Source of the DNA: a virus
Virus record (IMG/VR): IMGVR_UViG_3300044614_001683
Location: 1-26,486 of that record
Length of the DNA stretch: 26,486 nucleotides
Direction: 5' to 3' (one strand)
Shown piece by piece: positions 7,366 to 13,627 of this stretch. Each line of letters opens with the position of its first letter. The first letter of the stretch is position 1. The translations under genes and the position numbers were made by a program. The notes under the pieces are model-generated. The model was given only the letters and a program-made list of their open reading frames with translations, did not search any database and was not told the origin of the DNA.

Positions 7366-9009
7366 ATGCCGCTCGACCTCGCGACCCCGGACGGCGTGCG
7401 CGCCGCCATCACCGAAATTGCCGCCAAGCTGGACACCACGTCCACGCAGACGGCCGACCTCGCCGCTTCCGTGCAGGCCGCCCTTGCCGGCGGCGCCGCC
7501 CCCGCGGCCAAGTCCGGCGGGCTGGACGCCTTCCGCAACGCCGACGGCAGCCTGTCGCTCGCCCCGGTGACCACCGACACCGAAATCCGCGTCGGCGATA
7601 TGCCCGCCCTCCTGCGGGTTTCCAAGCCCGGCCTTCTCGACAAGTCCGCCGCCGGCCTTCTCCCCGAGGCGGAGGCCAAGGCCGCCGCCGCCGTGCGCAA
7701 GCCCCTCGGCAAGCTGGCCGCCCTCGCCCGCGTCGGCTACCGCGGCGGGCTCGCCCCGCTCTCCCGCGAAATCGGCGAGGCTTCGGCCGCCGTCCGCAGC
7801 GCCCCGGCGTCCATCCGCCCGGCCTTGGAGTCCGCGCTTTCCGGCGTGCTCGCCAACATCGGCCACCGCGCCGCCGGCACCCTGGCTTCGTCCTCCGCGG
7901 CGACCTCCGGCGCGTGGCTTGACTGGGTTGCGGAGGACATCATGGCCGACGTGATGGACCTCACGGCGACCGCTTCGCAGGCCGGCCTTGGCCTCTCCAT
8001 CCCCGTCATGGGCGGCAGCCTGCACGCCACCGAGAACCTTTCGGTTCGCCTCCTGACCGGCATCGGCGGCTTCCGGCAGCAGGGCCGGCAGACCTCGAAC
8101 GTCTTCGGCCAATACGCCCTCACCGACTTGGCCGTTTCGAAGGCCAGCGTGACGGGCGCCCGCGGCGTGCATTCGTCCATCATCGACGCCGTGGACCTCA
8201 TCGACCCGCGCGTGACCTGGGATGTTCTCGAAACGCACCAGCGCGCCGCCATCCTGGCCGAGCTTGCGACCCGCGACCTCCTGTTCTTGCACGGCGAGTC
8301 CGAGTCGGCCCCCGCGTCGCACGTCTACGGCGCCGCCGGTCTGGCTCTTATCGGCCAGTCCACCGCCACCACCACCGCCGCTATCGACGTGGACGGCCGC
8401 GTGCTGGCCGAGTCCGGCGGCACCGATGATATGCTCCTGACCTGCGACGGGTTGGTTGGCATGGCTTCGGACCAGTCCAACGACCTCGACGATGGCACCT
8501 TCGGCATGGCCTCCGAAACCGAATGGCTCGCCACGGTCGCCGGTTTCGTGAAGTTCCACAATCTGGCGATGGCCCGCATCCGGGAGCAGTACCATTACCT
8601 TCCCGGCACCGGCTACGTGCTCGACTTCCAGGCCGCCCGCGCGCTCATGGCGCTGAACACCCTCACCGCCGGCGGTCAGGTGTTCGTCACCCCGGTTTCC
8701 GACCCCGCGAATCCGTGGCTTGTCGGCCGCCTCTACGACGGCACGCCCATCTACCGGCACGCCTTCGTTGGCTCCGGCAGCTACTCCACCGCCGGCATCC
8801 CGAACGCCACGGGCGGGAAGAACGCCGCGTTCCTGGCCGCGATGTCCGCCATCGTCCGCGTCCAGGGCCCCGGCCACGGTTCGACGAAGGTCGAAAACAT
8901 CCCCGGCACCGATGCCGTGCAGGTGTCGCGCATCTACCACGAGCGGTTCTTCAACCCCGTTCCGAGCGCCCGCAAGACCGCCCTCCGCGTCTACGGCCTC
9001 GACATCTGA
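7366..9009 (+). CDS. Major capsid protein (probable HK97 fold)
   Basis: The main shell protein, called mainly from position (after portal and protease), length and its dedicated promoter. The 547-residue product begins with a helical Ala-rich segment (about 1-50, ITEIAAKLDTTSTQTADLAA), like the delta/scaffold arm removed in HK97-type capsids. The rest is the likely shell domain: DWVAEDIMADVMDL, a middle LLFLHGESE segment and an end ERFFNPVPSARKTALRVYG. Start ATG 7366 has AGGAG (7354-7358). Codon choice is very C-ending, as expected of a highly expressed gene. No catalytic motif argues for another role. A terminator-like hairpin follows at 9021. Confidence 0.8.
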   Translation: MPLDLATPDGVRAAITEIAAKLDTTSTQTADLAASVQAALAGGAAPAAKSGGLDAFRNADGSLSLAPVTTDTEIRVGDMPALLRVSKPGLLDKSAAGLLPEAEAKAAAAVRKPLGKLAALARVGYRGGLAPLSREIGEASAAVRSAPASIRPALESALSGVLANIGHRAAGTLASSSAATSGAWLDWVAEDIMADVMDLTATASQAGLGLSIPVMGGSLHATENLSVRLLTGIGGFRQQGRQTSNVFGQYALTDLAVSKASVTGARGVHSSIIDAVDLIDPRVTWDVLETHQRAAILAELATRDLLFLHGESESAPASHVYGAAGLALIGQSTATTTAAIDVDGRVLAESGGTDDMLLTCDGLVGMASDQSNDLDDGTFGMASETEWLATVAGFVKFHNLAMARIREQYHYLPGTGYVLDFQAARALMALNTLTAGGQVFVTPVSDPANPWLVGRLYDGTPIYRHAFVGSGSYSTAGIPNATGGKNAAFLAAMSAIVRVQGPGHGSTKVENIPGTDAVQVSRIYHERFFNPVPSARKTALRVYGLDI

Positions 9010-9020
9010 CCCTGCCCCCG

Positions 9021-9049
9021 CCCGCCCCGACTTATGCCGGGGCGGGTTT
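9021..9049 (+). terminator. Hairpin after the capsid gene
   Basis: Perfect 9-bp stem CCCGCCCCG (9021-9029) and CGGGGCGGG (9038-9046), loop of 8, followed by TTTCCCCTT. Placed 12 bases after the capsid stop. Probably a partial intrinsic terminator that lowers expression of what follows. Confidence 0.7.
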
Positions 9050-9068
9050 CCCCTTCGTGGAGAATCCA

Positions 9069-9425
9069 ATGCAGTACGCTTCTTTTACCACCGGGACCGT
9101 GGTCACCAACGCGGCCGGCACCGCCGAAGTCGGCGTCGTCATCCCCTACCGCGCGCGCATCGTGGAAGTCCGCATCGTGGACTTCGACGGCATCGCCGCC
9201 GACAATACGGACTACGTGGATTCGGACGTTACCGGCACCACCGGCTACGATTCCCGCGCCGCGAATCAGGGCGCCCTCACCGCGGACACGTCGATTTCCC
9301 TCACCGTGGACCCGGCGAACGCCATCGTCGCCGCGGGTGGGAATCTGAAATTCGTGGTCGCCAAGGGCGGAAGCGGAAAGGCCACCGAGGCCGCGGTTAC
9401 GTGGTTCGTCCAGCCCATCAACTGA
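9069..9425 (+). CDS. Small head protein after capsid, possible decoration protein
   Basis: A 118-residue product, family not recognised. It is rich in beta-type residues (Val, Thr, Ala, Gly) with no Cys and few Lys, and reads as a compact beta domain (EVGVVIPYRARIVEVRIVDF, then SISLTVDPANAIVAAGG and KFVVAKGG). Its place right after the major capsid gene and before other head genes suits a capsid decoration or stabilising protein, by position only. ATG 9069 has GGAG at 9059-9062. It sits between two hairpins (9021 and 9443), so it may be expressed as a separate short unit. Confidence 0.75.
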   Translation: MQYASFTTGTVVTNAAGTAEVGVVIPYRARIVEVRIVDFDGIAADNTDYVDSDVTGTTGYDSRAANQGALTADTSISLTVDPANAIVAAGGNLKFVVAKGGSGKATEAAVTWFVQPIN

Positions 9426-9442
9426 CGCCCTCCCCTTGACCG

Positions 9443-9468
9443 GCGGGGGCGGCATCTGTCGCCCCCGC
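9443..9468 (+). terminator. Second hairpin, after the decoration-like gene
   Basis: Perfect 9-bp stem GCGGGGGCG (9443-9451) and CGCCCCCGC (9460-9468) with a loop of 8, the same stem and loop size as the hairpin at 9021. No T-run follows. It ends two bases before the extended -10 box of the next gene. Confidence 0.5.
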
Positions 9469-9470
9469 GT

Positions 9471-9478
9471 GCTATGGT
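9471..9478 (+). promoter_or_regulatory. Extended -10 box, leaderless type
   Basis: TATGGT at 9473-9478, preceded by TGC with the TG at 9470-9471. Six bases separate it from the ATG at 9485. No good -35 at 17 bp, because that region is the hairpin. Confidence 0.4.
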
Positions 9479-9484
9479 GCCCCT

Positions 9485-9775
9485 ATGGCTACGACCTTTG
9501 ACGACGTGCCGAACCAGACGAAAACAGAAGCCAGCGTGGACGCCACCACCGGAACGGAAATCACCGTCTCCAAGCTGGCCTCCGCTCTGTTCGTGCTCTT
9601 CGAGCAACACAAAGGCGAAGTCCAGGGGCCCGGGTCTTCGGATTGGGTTCACGTCGCCGCCGATACGTGGACGCTGGTAGGCCAATGGGGCGGCCCGCTT
9701 TCGGGTAGCCGCGTCATCAAGGCCCGTCGCCACGGCGGGAGCGGCACCGTCACCGTCAATTCGCGGCAATCGTGA
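9485..9775 (+). CDS. Small protein of unknown function
   Basis: A 96-residue product, not recognised. The first half contains a helix with hydrophobic face (SKLASALFVLFEQHKGE, about 29-45); the second half is beta-type with Trp and Gly (WTLVGQWGGPLSG). There is no signal peptide and no obvious membrane helix. The ATG at 9485 is six bases after TATGGT and has no Shine-Dalgarno sequence, so it is probably a leaderless start. The stop overlaps the next gene's start region (GTGATGA). By position it is a head-associated or surface protein; no function is claimed. Confidence 0.7.
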   Translation: MATTFDDVPNQTKTEASVDATTGTEITVSKLASALFVLFEQHKGEVQGPGSSDWVHVAADTWTLVGQWGGPLSGSRVIKARRHGGSGTVTVNSRQS

Positions 9776-10860
9776 TGAGCGTTTGCATCCCGTCCATGCT
9801 GGCGATGGCCGGCGGCGCGTCCGGCGGTGGTGGTGGTGGCGGCGGTCCCGACCTCACCCCGCCTTCGACCCCCACGCCGCAGGTTTTGGCCTCCGGCACA
9901 ACGGCGCTCGGAAGCACGTCCATCGGCTCTTGGTCTGATTCGGTGACCGTGGTTGCGACCGTCACGCCCTCCGCGGGCGGCGCGGTCACCGCGACGGTCA
10001 CCGGGAGCGGCGCGGGGCCCTATTCCGTCTCGATTGCCTCCGGGCTTTCGGACGGCCGGTCCTACGCCGTCCGTCTCCGCGGCACGGGCGCTGACGGGCA
10101 GGTGGCCGACGTGGTGCTGTCGGTGGGGGTCGGCACGGCCGCCCCCGCGCCGGGCTGGGGCACGCTCGCAGAGTATGACCTTACGGCCGTGGACACGGCT
10201 ACGGCGGTCACGACGACCGGCGGCGACGTGGCCCTTACCGTGGGCGGCGCCGCGTTCCTGACGCTGAAAACCGTCTTTGGCAGCGGGACTGGCTCTTTGA
10301 CGCCCACCAACGGCCAAGGGGTCATCTTCTCTGGGTCGGCGGGCGGCATCCGGGCGGCGTTCGTGAACATCGACTGGGCCACGCTCGGCGCGGTCCTGGA
10401 CACGGAAACACTGGCAATCCTGATCGAATTTGGCTTCACGAGCATCATCTCAGGCGGCACCATCCTCGCCACTGCTGCGACGGTGAACGCCAACGTCAAC
10501 GCAAACCACAACTTCGGCGGGCGATGGTCGCTCAGCGGAACCACCTACGCAATCGCCCCAAGGTATTACAACTCCGCCGCTACCATCGGAACGGCGGTTT
10601 CATCGGGCACTACGGCCTTCTCGGGCAACTACTCGGCGGCGATGGTTGTCGGCCCCGGTGGACAGACTGTGTATATGAACGCCGGTTCGCTCCCGACCGA
10701 CCCCTCGGGCTTCGGTTTTGGGCCGCGCAGGTACTCGCAGCCCGTCAGTACGTGGACTTCGGGCAGCCTGACCTACCCGGCCGGGCCGCCCAAGCCGGCG
10801 TTCTGGGTCGAAGATGCTGTCTGTGTCTGGCGCAAAATCCGCATCATGCGTTGGAGTTAG
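9775..10860 (+). CDS. Ig-like/lectin-like virion surface protein
   Basis: A 361-residue product that looks like a phage appendage rather than an enzyme. Residues about 14-24 are a polyglycine linker, 25-40 are Pro/Thr/Ser-rich, and 40-120 read as an Ig-like beta-sandwich (SDSVTVVATVTPSAGG, then YSVSIASGLSDGRSYAVRLRG). Residues 130-361 read as a jelly-roll/laminin-G-like domain, ending VEDAVCVWRKIRIMRW. Sugar binding or host attachment is plausible. Position between capsid and lysis genes suggests a head fibre or decoration. ATG 9775 is chosen over the GTG at 9772 because its A overlaps the previous TGA. Base composition from about 10380 to 10720 is visibly less GC-rich than neighbours, hinting at exchange. 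Confidence 0.7.
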   Translation: MSVCIPSMLAMAGGASGGGGGGGGPDLTPPSTPTPQVLASGTTALGSTSIGSWSDSVTVVATVTPSAGGAVTATVTGSGAGPYSVSIASGLSDGRSYAVRLRGTGADGQVADVVLSVGVGTAAPAPGWGTLAEYDLTAVDTATAVTTTGGDVALTVGGAAFLTLKTVFGSGTGSLTPTNGQGVIFSGSAGGIRAAFVNIDWATLGAVLDTETLAILIEFGFTSIISGGTILATAATVNANVNANHNFGGRWSLSGTTYAIAPRYYNSAATIGTAVSSGTTAFSGNYSAAMVVGPGGQTVYMNAGSLPTDPSGFGFGPRRYSQPVSTWTSGSLTYPAGPPKPAFWVEDAVCVWRKIRIMRWS

Positions 10861-10863
10861 CCC

Positions 10864-11067
10864 ATGCTGGTCTTTGACGTGCAGCGCGGCATTTACGACG
10901 ATGCGGGCATCGAGCATATCGAATTTAGGGCACGCCTAACGGCTGCGCAGGCCGACGCCCTTGTGGCGAGCTATGACCCGGCCTCCGCGACCTCCCCGCC
11001 CGCCGCGGACTGTCGCGCCGTCGCCCGGCCGATTGCGGAAGCCGTGGCCGCGCTGGACCGGCCGTGA
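10864..11067 (+). CDS. Small hypothetical protein
   Basis: A 67-residue product, not recognised. It begins LVFDVQRGIYDD and ends in a helix (CRAVARPIAEAVAALDRP). GGAG (10854-10857) lies in the last codons of the previous gene, six bases before this ATG. The stop overlaps the next start (GTGA). Its start may encode a short beta unit that partners the preceding surface protein, but this is only positional. Confidence 0.6.
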   Translation: MLVFDVQRGIYDDAGIEHIEFRARLTAAQADALVASYDPASATSPPAADCRAVARPIAEAVAALDRP

Positions 11068-11258
11068 AGCGGCTTACGCGGTCCACGCGCCGCAAAATCG
11101 CGCGGTTTGTCGGCATGGTGGGGATGTCCCTCGTGGATGGCCGCTTGACGCCGGGTGAGATTTCGGCGCTTGTCGGCGCCGCCGCGCTTGTGCTGGACGC
11201 GCTTCGCGCTGAGCGCGACGGCACGGCCCCGGCCGACGAAGACGGAGACGCCGGATGA
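11064..11258 (+). CDS. Small helical protein before endolysin
   Basis: A 64-residue product with a basic N-terminus (KRLTRSTRRKIARF), a moderately hydrophobic helix pair (VGMVGMSLVDG, then ISALVGAAALVLDAL) and an acidic end. It could touch the membrane, and its place next to the endolysin allows a holin or antiholin role. The helices are shorter and more polar than usual holins, so this is weak. GTG start at 11064 in a GTGA overlap; ATGA overlap with the endolysin downstream. Confidence 0.6.
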   Translation: MKRLTRSTRRKIARFVGMVGMSLVDGRLTPGEISALVGAAALVLDALRAERDGTAPADEDGDAG

Positions 11259-11674
11259 ACGGCCCGCGCTACCAATGGGGCGCGCGGTCGCTTGGCCGGC
11301 TTGCGACCTGCCATCCGGCCCTCCGCGCCCTCTTCGAGCGGGTGATTCTCCGGCCCGATTTGCCCTCGGATTTGACCGTGCTTTGCGGCTTCCGGGGAAA
11401 GCCGGAACAGGATGCCGCCTTTGCCGCCGGCACGTCCCGCCTTCGGTGGCCGCAGAGTAAACACAACGCGCAGCCGTCGCGCGCGGTTGACGTGGCGCCC
11501 CTTGTCGGCGGCGCGGTCACTTGGGATTGGCCGGCCTACCACGCTTTCGCCCCGCTTGTGAAAGCCGAATGGGCCGCGATGCAGCGGGAGGGGTTGTTCC
11601 CTGGCTTGCGCCTCGTTTGGGGCGGCGATTGGGTACGCTTCCCCGATGGCCCGCATTGGGAGATTGCGGAATGA
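11255..11674 (+). CDS. Endolysin, M15-type L-Ala-D-Glu/D-Ala peptidase
   Basis: Zinc peptidase predicted to cut peptidoglycan stem peptides at the end of infection, as in the T5-type/VanY M15 family. The 139-residue product has the M15 signature SKHNAQPSRAVDV at 68-80 (zinc ligands H70 and D79) and the C-terminal GPHWE with H134 and E136, after WGGDW. Length fits a single catalytic domain without a wall-binding domain or signal peptide, so a holin is needed for export. ATG 11255 overlaps the previous stop, with GGAG upstream. The next gene is holin-like. Confidence 0.88.
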   Translation: MNGPRYQWGARSLGRLATCHPALRALFERVILRPDLPSDLTVLCGFRGKPEQDAAFAAGTSRLRWPQSKHNAQPSRAVDVAPLVGGAVTWDWPAYHAFAPLVKAEWAAMQREGLFPGLRLVWGGDWVRFPDGPHWEIAE

Positions 11675-12021
11675 TGCTGCTATTCTTGGCTTTGGCCTTC
11701 GCGCAGGATGCCGCCGCGCCGCCCGTTGTCGGCGGCCCACCTCCGGGCGCGGACCCGTGGGGATACCTTGGCGCCGCCCTGGCTGCCGGCGTCGCCGCGT
11801 GGACCGCGGAACACATGCGCAATCGTCGGGCCGCCGGTCCAGACGTAGACCTTTCCCCCCTTGCCGCGCGCGGTCCCGATGGCGCGGTCATTCTCCTACG
11901 CCGAATGGAGGCCATCGAAGATGCCGTCCATGACCTTGCGCTCTCCGTCGCCGCCCTCGCACGCGCCCACGCTGACGGCACCACCTCCGCAGCCCATCCA
12001 CGCAGGAGGCGCACCGATTGA
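11671..12021 (+). CDS. Holin-like or spanin-like membrane protein
   Basis: A 116-residue product with a very hydrophobic N-terminus (MMLLFLALAFAQ, signal-peptide-like), a Pro/Gly stretch, a second hydrophobic helix (about 30-47, WGYLGAALAAGVAAW), then charged residues and a helix likely to form a coiled coil (about 73-98, LRRMEAIEDAVHDLALSVAA), ending in RRRR. Two hydrophobic segments beside an endolysin fit a class II holin; the coiled coil also fits an inner-membrane spanin. I cannot choose. ATG 11671 overlaps the endolysin stop (ATGATG). Confidence 0.7.
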   Translation: MMLLFLALAFAQDAAAPPVVGGPPPGADPWGYLGAALAAGVAAWTAEHMRNRRAAGPDVDLSPLAARGPDGAVILLRRMEAIEDAVHDLALSVAALARAHADGTTSAAHPRRRRTD

Positions 12022-12166
12022 CCCGGCGGTGCGCGTGGCGCGCGTGCGCTCCGCGGTCGCCGTGGCCGTTCTGGCGTGCGCTGACGTGGTGCGCGACGTG
12101 AAGGGAGACGCAGAGGCCGACGCCCTTGTGGCTGCGGCGCACTCGACCTCCGCGCGCGGCGTCTAA
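12017..12166 (+). CDS. Tiny lipoprotein-like ORF, possible outer spanin
   Basis: A 49-codon frame that begins right at the holin stop. The nearest start with a good Shine-Dalgarno is ATT at 12017, seven bases after AGGAGG (12004-12009); GTG at 12029 is the ordinary alternative but lies far from that site. The product has a basic start (VRVARVR), a short hydrophobic run (SAVAVAVLA) and a Cys that resembles a lipobox (VLAC), then a polar helix. That is the layout of an Rz1-like outer spanin, though the hydrophobic run is short and no Pro-rich part is present. Codon pattern supports coding. The overlapping TTG frame at 12018 gives a Trp/Cys/Arg-rich 27-mer and looks like a shadow. Confidence 0.4.
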   Translation: MDPAVRVARVRSAVAVAVLACADVVRDVKGDAEADALVAAAHSTSARGV

Positions 12167-12167
12167 G

Positions 12168-12509
12168 GTGGAATTGTTCGCCGTGGAATGCGCGCTTGCT
12201 GTCGGCCGCCGCTGGCGCCTTGCATGGGGCTCGGCTGACTTAGGCCACCATTCGCACGCTGACCCGCTAACGGACCAAGAAGCCGCGGGCGTCGCGGACT
12301 TCGTGCGCGATATCGTGGGCTCCGGCGCGGGATGGCAGGTGCGATGCACGCTCCCGACGGTCAAGGCCATCGCGGTTTCCGGCCTAAGCCAGACCGCGCC
12401 GCAGCTTGCCGCGCTTCTGTCCGCGTCGGCGCCGGCCGTCCAAGGCGGGCTTCTCCGGGCAATCTGCGCCGCCCCGGTGCCCGGCGCGACCTTCCCGGCG
12501 TTCCTCTAA
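12168..12509 (+). CDS. Hypothetical protein at the end of the lysis group
   Basis: A 113-residue product, not recognised. It starts with beta-type LFAVECALAVGRRWRLAW, then LGHHSHADPLTDQEAAGVADFVRDIV (two His, amphipathic helix) and an Ala/Leu/Ser-rich C-terminal half. No signal peptide or membrane helix is evident. GTG 12168 is chosen because it comes one base after the preceding TAA; a TTG at 12126 would extend it by 14 residues into the previous frame. The downstream hairpin at 12516 closes this transcription unit. Confidence 0.6.
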   Translation: MELFAVECALAVGRRWRLAWGSADLGHHSHADPLTDQEAAGVADFVRDIVGSGAGWQVRCTLPTVKAIAVSGLSQTAPQLAALLSASAPAVQGGLLRAICAAPVPGATFPAFL

Positions 12510-12515
12510 GAGAAA

Positions 12516-12543
12516 CCCCCGCCCGGACCATTCCGAGCGGGGG
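12516..12543 (-). terminator. Terminator between convergent genes
   Basis: Stem CCCCCGC (12516-12522) with GCGGGGG (12537-12543), one C/A mismatch, inner CGGA/TCCG, loop CCAT. Read on the minus strand the stem is followed by TTTCTCTT, so it best terminates the PP-loop gene. For the plus strand there is no T-run, but it may slow polymerase coming from the lysis genes. Confidence 0.7.
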
Positions 12544-12643
12544 CGGGTGCCATCCCTACGAGCGACGCGCCTTGGAATGTTCGCCGCTCGTGGGTAAGCC
12601 GTAGCACGGGGCCCCGCCGCCGTCAAAGCCGGGCAAGCAACGG
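12544..12643. other. Short non-coding stretch between convergent genes
   Basis: About 100 bases without a gene. It contains one 7-bp inverted repeat, ACGAGCG (12558-12564) and CGCTCGT (12585-12591), with a 20-base spacer. I see no promoter or start site. It is probably the 3' untranslated end of the minus-strand gene. Confidence 0.5.
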
Positions 12644-13537
12644 CTATGGGCCCGTGTCGCACATGCCCCAACGCACGCAGCCGTCTTCCCGGCCCCAGTC
12701 CCCAAGGCGCAACTGTCGGCCGCCGCGCTCGGTGCGCGCCCACGTCAACACGTCGTCAATGGGGATGCATGGATAAGCCGGGCCCTCCGGCGTCTTGACG
12801 GGCGTGGACGCCTGGAACATAGCTGGCCGGCCGTGGCGATTGGATGCCCTGGCCTCTGCCATGTCGCCAACCAACGATTCCAGCGCCCGAATTGCCGCCA
12901 CCCGCCGGTCATCCTTGCCGAGTAGGGCAAGCTCGCCCTTGTTCGACATGATGCAGGGCCAGCACCCCACGCGGCTCGCCCCTCGCAGGTACAGGGGGCA
13001 CGGTCGCAGCCCGTGGCGCTGGTGGATGGCGATCACATCGGCTTCTGCCCAGCGAATCAGTGGGCGCCAGACTTCGACGTGCTCCGCGCCGGGCATGGCT
13101 TCGCGCTCGGGAAGGTTAGCGCGGGCGGCGCTTTCGGCCGCTCGGATGCCGACAACGTTGAGCACATCGTCATCCTGCTCGTCAATCCAACGGAGAAAGG
13201 GGCGCACTTTCAGTTCTTGCGTGCAGTATCGCCGCATCCGACTCGGAAACATGCCCTTGTAGACGGCCCACCGGACGAAGCCCGACGGCGACCGGCCGAC
13301 CAACGCCTCGATTTCGTCAACACGGGGCATGACTTCGTGGGGCAGGACGGGCATCCGGGGCAAAAGCCGGATGATAGGACCAAGCTCGGCCTCTAAGTAG
13401 TCGAGATGGGCGTATAGGTCGGGGTGTTCCCATCCTGTGTCCATCCAGACGCGCACGTGTTCGATGCCCTGCTCGCGCAGATACAGGGCGGCGGCGGCGG
13501 AGTCTTTCCCACCGGAAAGTGACAGGACGGTAAGCAT
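12644..13537 (-). CDS. PP-loop sulfotransferase-like protein (PAPS reductase/DndC-like)
   Basis: Adenine-nucleotide alpha-hydrolase superfamily enzyme. Phage relatives are usually annotated PAPS reductase; the same fold includes CysH and the DNA phosphorothioation protein DndC. The 297-residue product has the PP-loop SGGKDS (8-13), DTGWEHP (33-39), RRYCTQELK (102-110), GIRAAESAAR (130-139), WRPLIRW (157-163) and RVGCWPC (189-195). C192 and C195, with C105 and C180, could bind a metal or Fe-S cluster, a trait of the DndC-like side. ATG 13537 has GAGG eight bases earlier on the minus strand; a longer frame to 13756 reads through the divergent control region. It is the only minus-strand gene in the structural block. 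Substrate unknown. Confidence 0.8.
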   Translation of the reverse strand: MLTVLSLSGGKDSAAAALYLREQGIEHVRVWMDTGWEHPDLYAHLDYLEAELGPIIRLLPRMPVLPHEVMPRVDEIEALVGRSPSGFVRWAVYKGMFPSRMRRYCTQELKVRPFLRWIDEQDDDVLNVVGIRAAESAARANLPEREAMPGAEHVEVWRPLIRWAEADVIAIHQRHGLRPCPLYLRGASRVGCWPCIMSNKGELALLGKDDRRVAAIRALESLVGDMAEARASNRHGRPAMFQASTPVKTPEGPAYPCIPIDDVLTWARTERGGRQLRLGDWGREDGCVRWGMCDTGP

Positions 13538-13552
13538 TGGCACCTCACAAGC

Positions 13553-13581
13553 GACGTAGCATAGCGCCCGGCGCTCGTCAA
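13553..13581 (-). promoter_or_regulatory. Candidate promoter of the PP-loop gene
   Basis: On the minus strand TTGACG (13581-13576), 17-bp spacer, then TACGTC (13558-13553) preceded by TGC. The -35 is good, the -10 is poor at its last base. The palindrome at 13564-13574 lies in the spacer. Confidence 0.4.
13564..13574. repeat. Palindrome copy 1 in the divergent control region
   Basis: GCGCCCGGCGC, palindromic around a central C. It lies between the proposed -35 and -10 boxes of the minus-strand gene. An identical copy starts 31 bp away at 13595, about three helical turns. Operator-like. Confidence 0.45.
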
Positions 13582-13594
13582 TCCTGCACAAATG

Positions 13595-13605
13595 GCGCCC
13601 GGCGC
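13595..13605. repeat. Palindrome copy 2 in the divergent control region
   Basis: GCGCCCGGCGC again, here extended to GGCGCCCGGCGCC (13594-13606). It lies about ten bases before the extended -10 box of the connector gene, where RNA polymerase must bind. Confidence 0.45.
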
Positions 13606-13613
13606 CGCGCCGT

Positions 13614-13621
13614 GGTAGAAT
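13614..13621 (+). promoter_or_regulatory. Extended -10 box for the connector gene, leaderless type
   Basis: TAGAAT at 13616-13621 (one mismatch from consensus), preceded by TGG. Six bases later is the ATG at 13628. No clear -35 (the region at 17 bp is TGGCGC). No Shine-Dalgarno sequence lies before the ATG. Confidence 0.5.
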
Positions 13622-13627
13622 GCGCGC

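Noticed and set aside
7123-9069. Long minus-strand open frame (648 codons) over the capsid gene
   Set aside because: It is the mirror frame of a strongly coding capsid gene; Gly/Ala/Arg-rich with no start site or motif.
9436-9478. TTGACC (9436) and TATGGT (9473) as one promoter
   Set aside because: The spacing is 31 bp, far from 17, and a hairpin fills it. The extended -10 alone was kept.
12018-12101. 27-codon frame from TTG 12018 in a TTGA overlap
   Set aside because: The overlap style fits, but the product is Trp/Cys/Arg-rich without structure, and the neighbouring frame has better coding character.
12558-12591. 7-bp inverted repeat as a small RNA or second terminator
   Set aside because: The spacer is 20 bases, there is no T-run and no promoter. 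It was only noted as part of the non-coding stretch.
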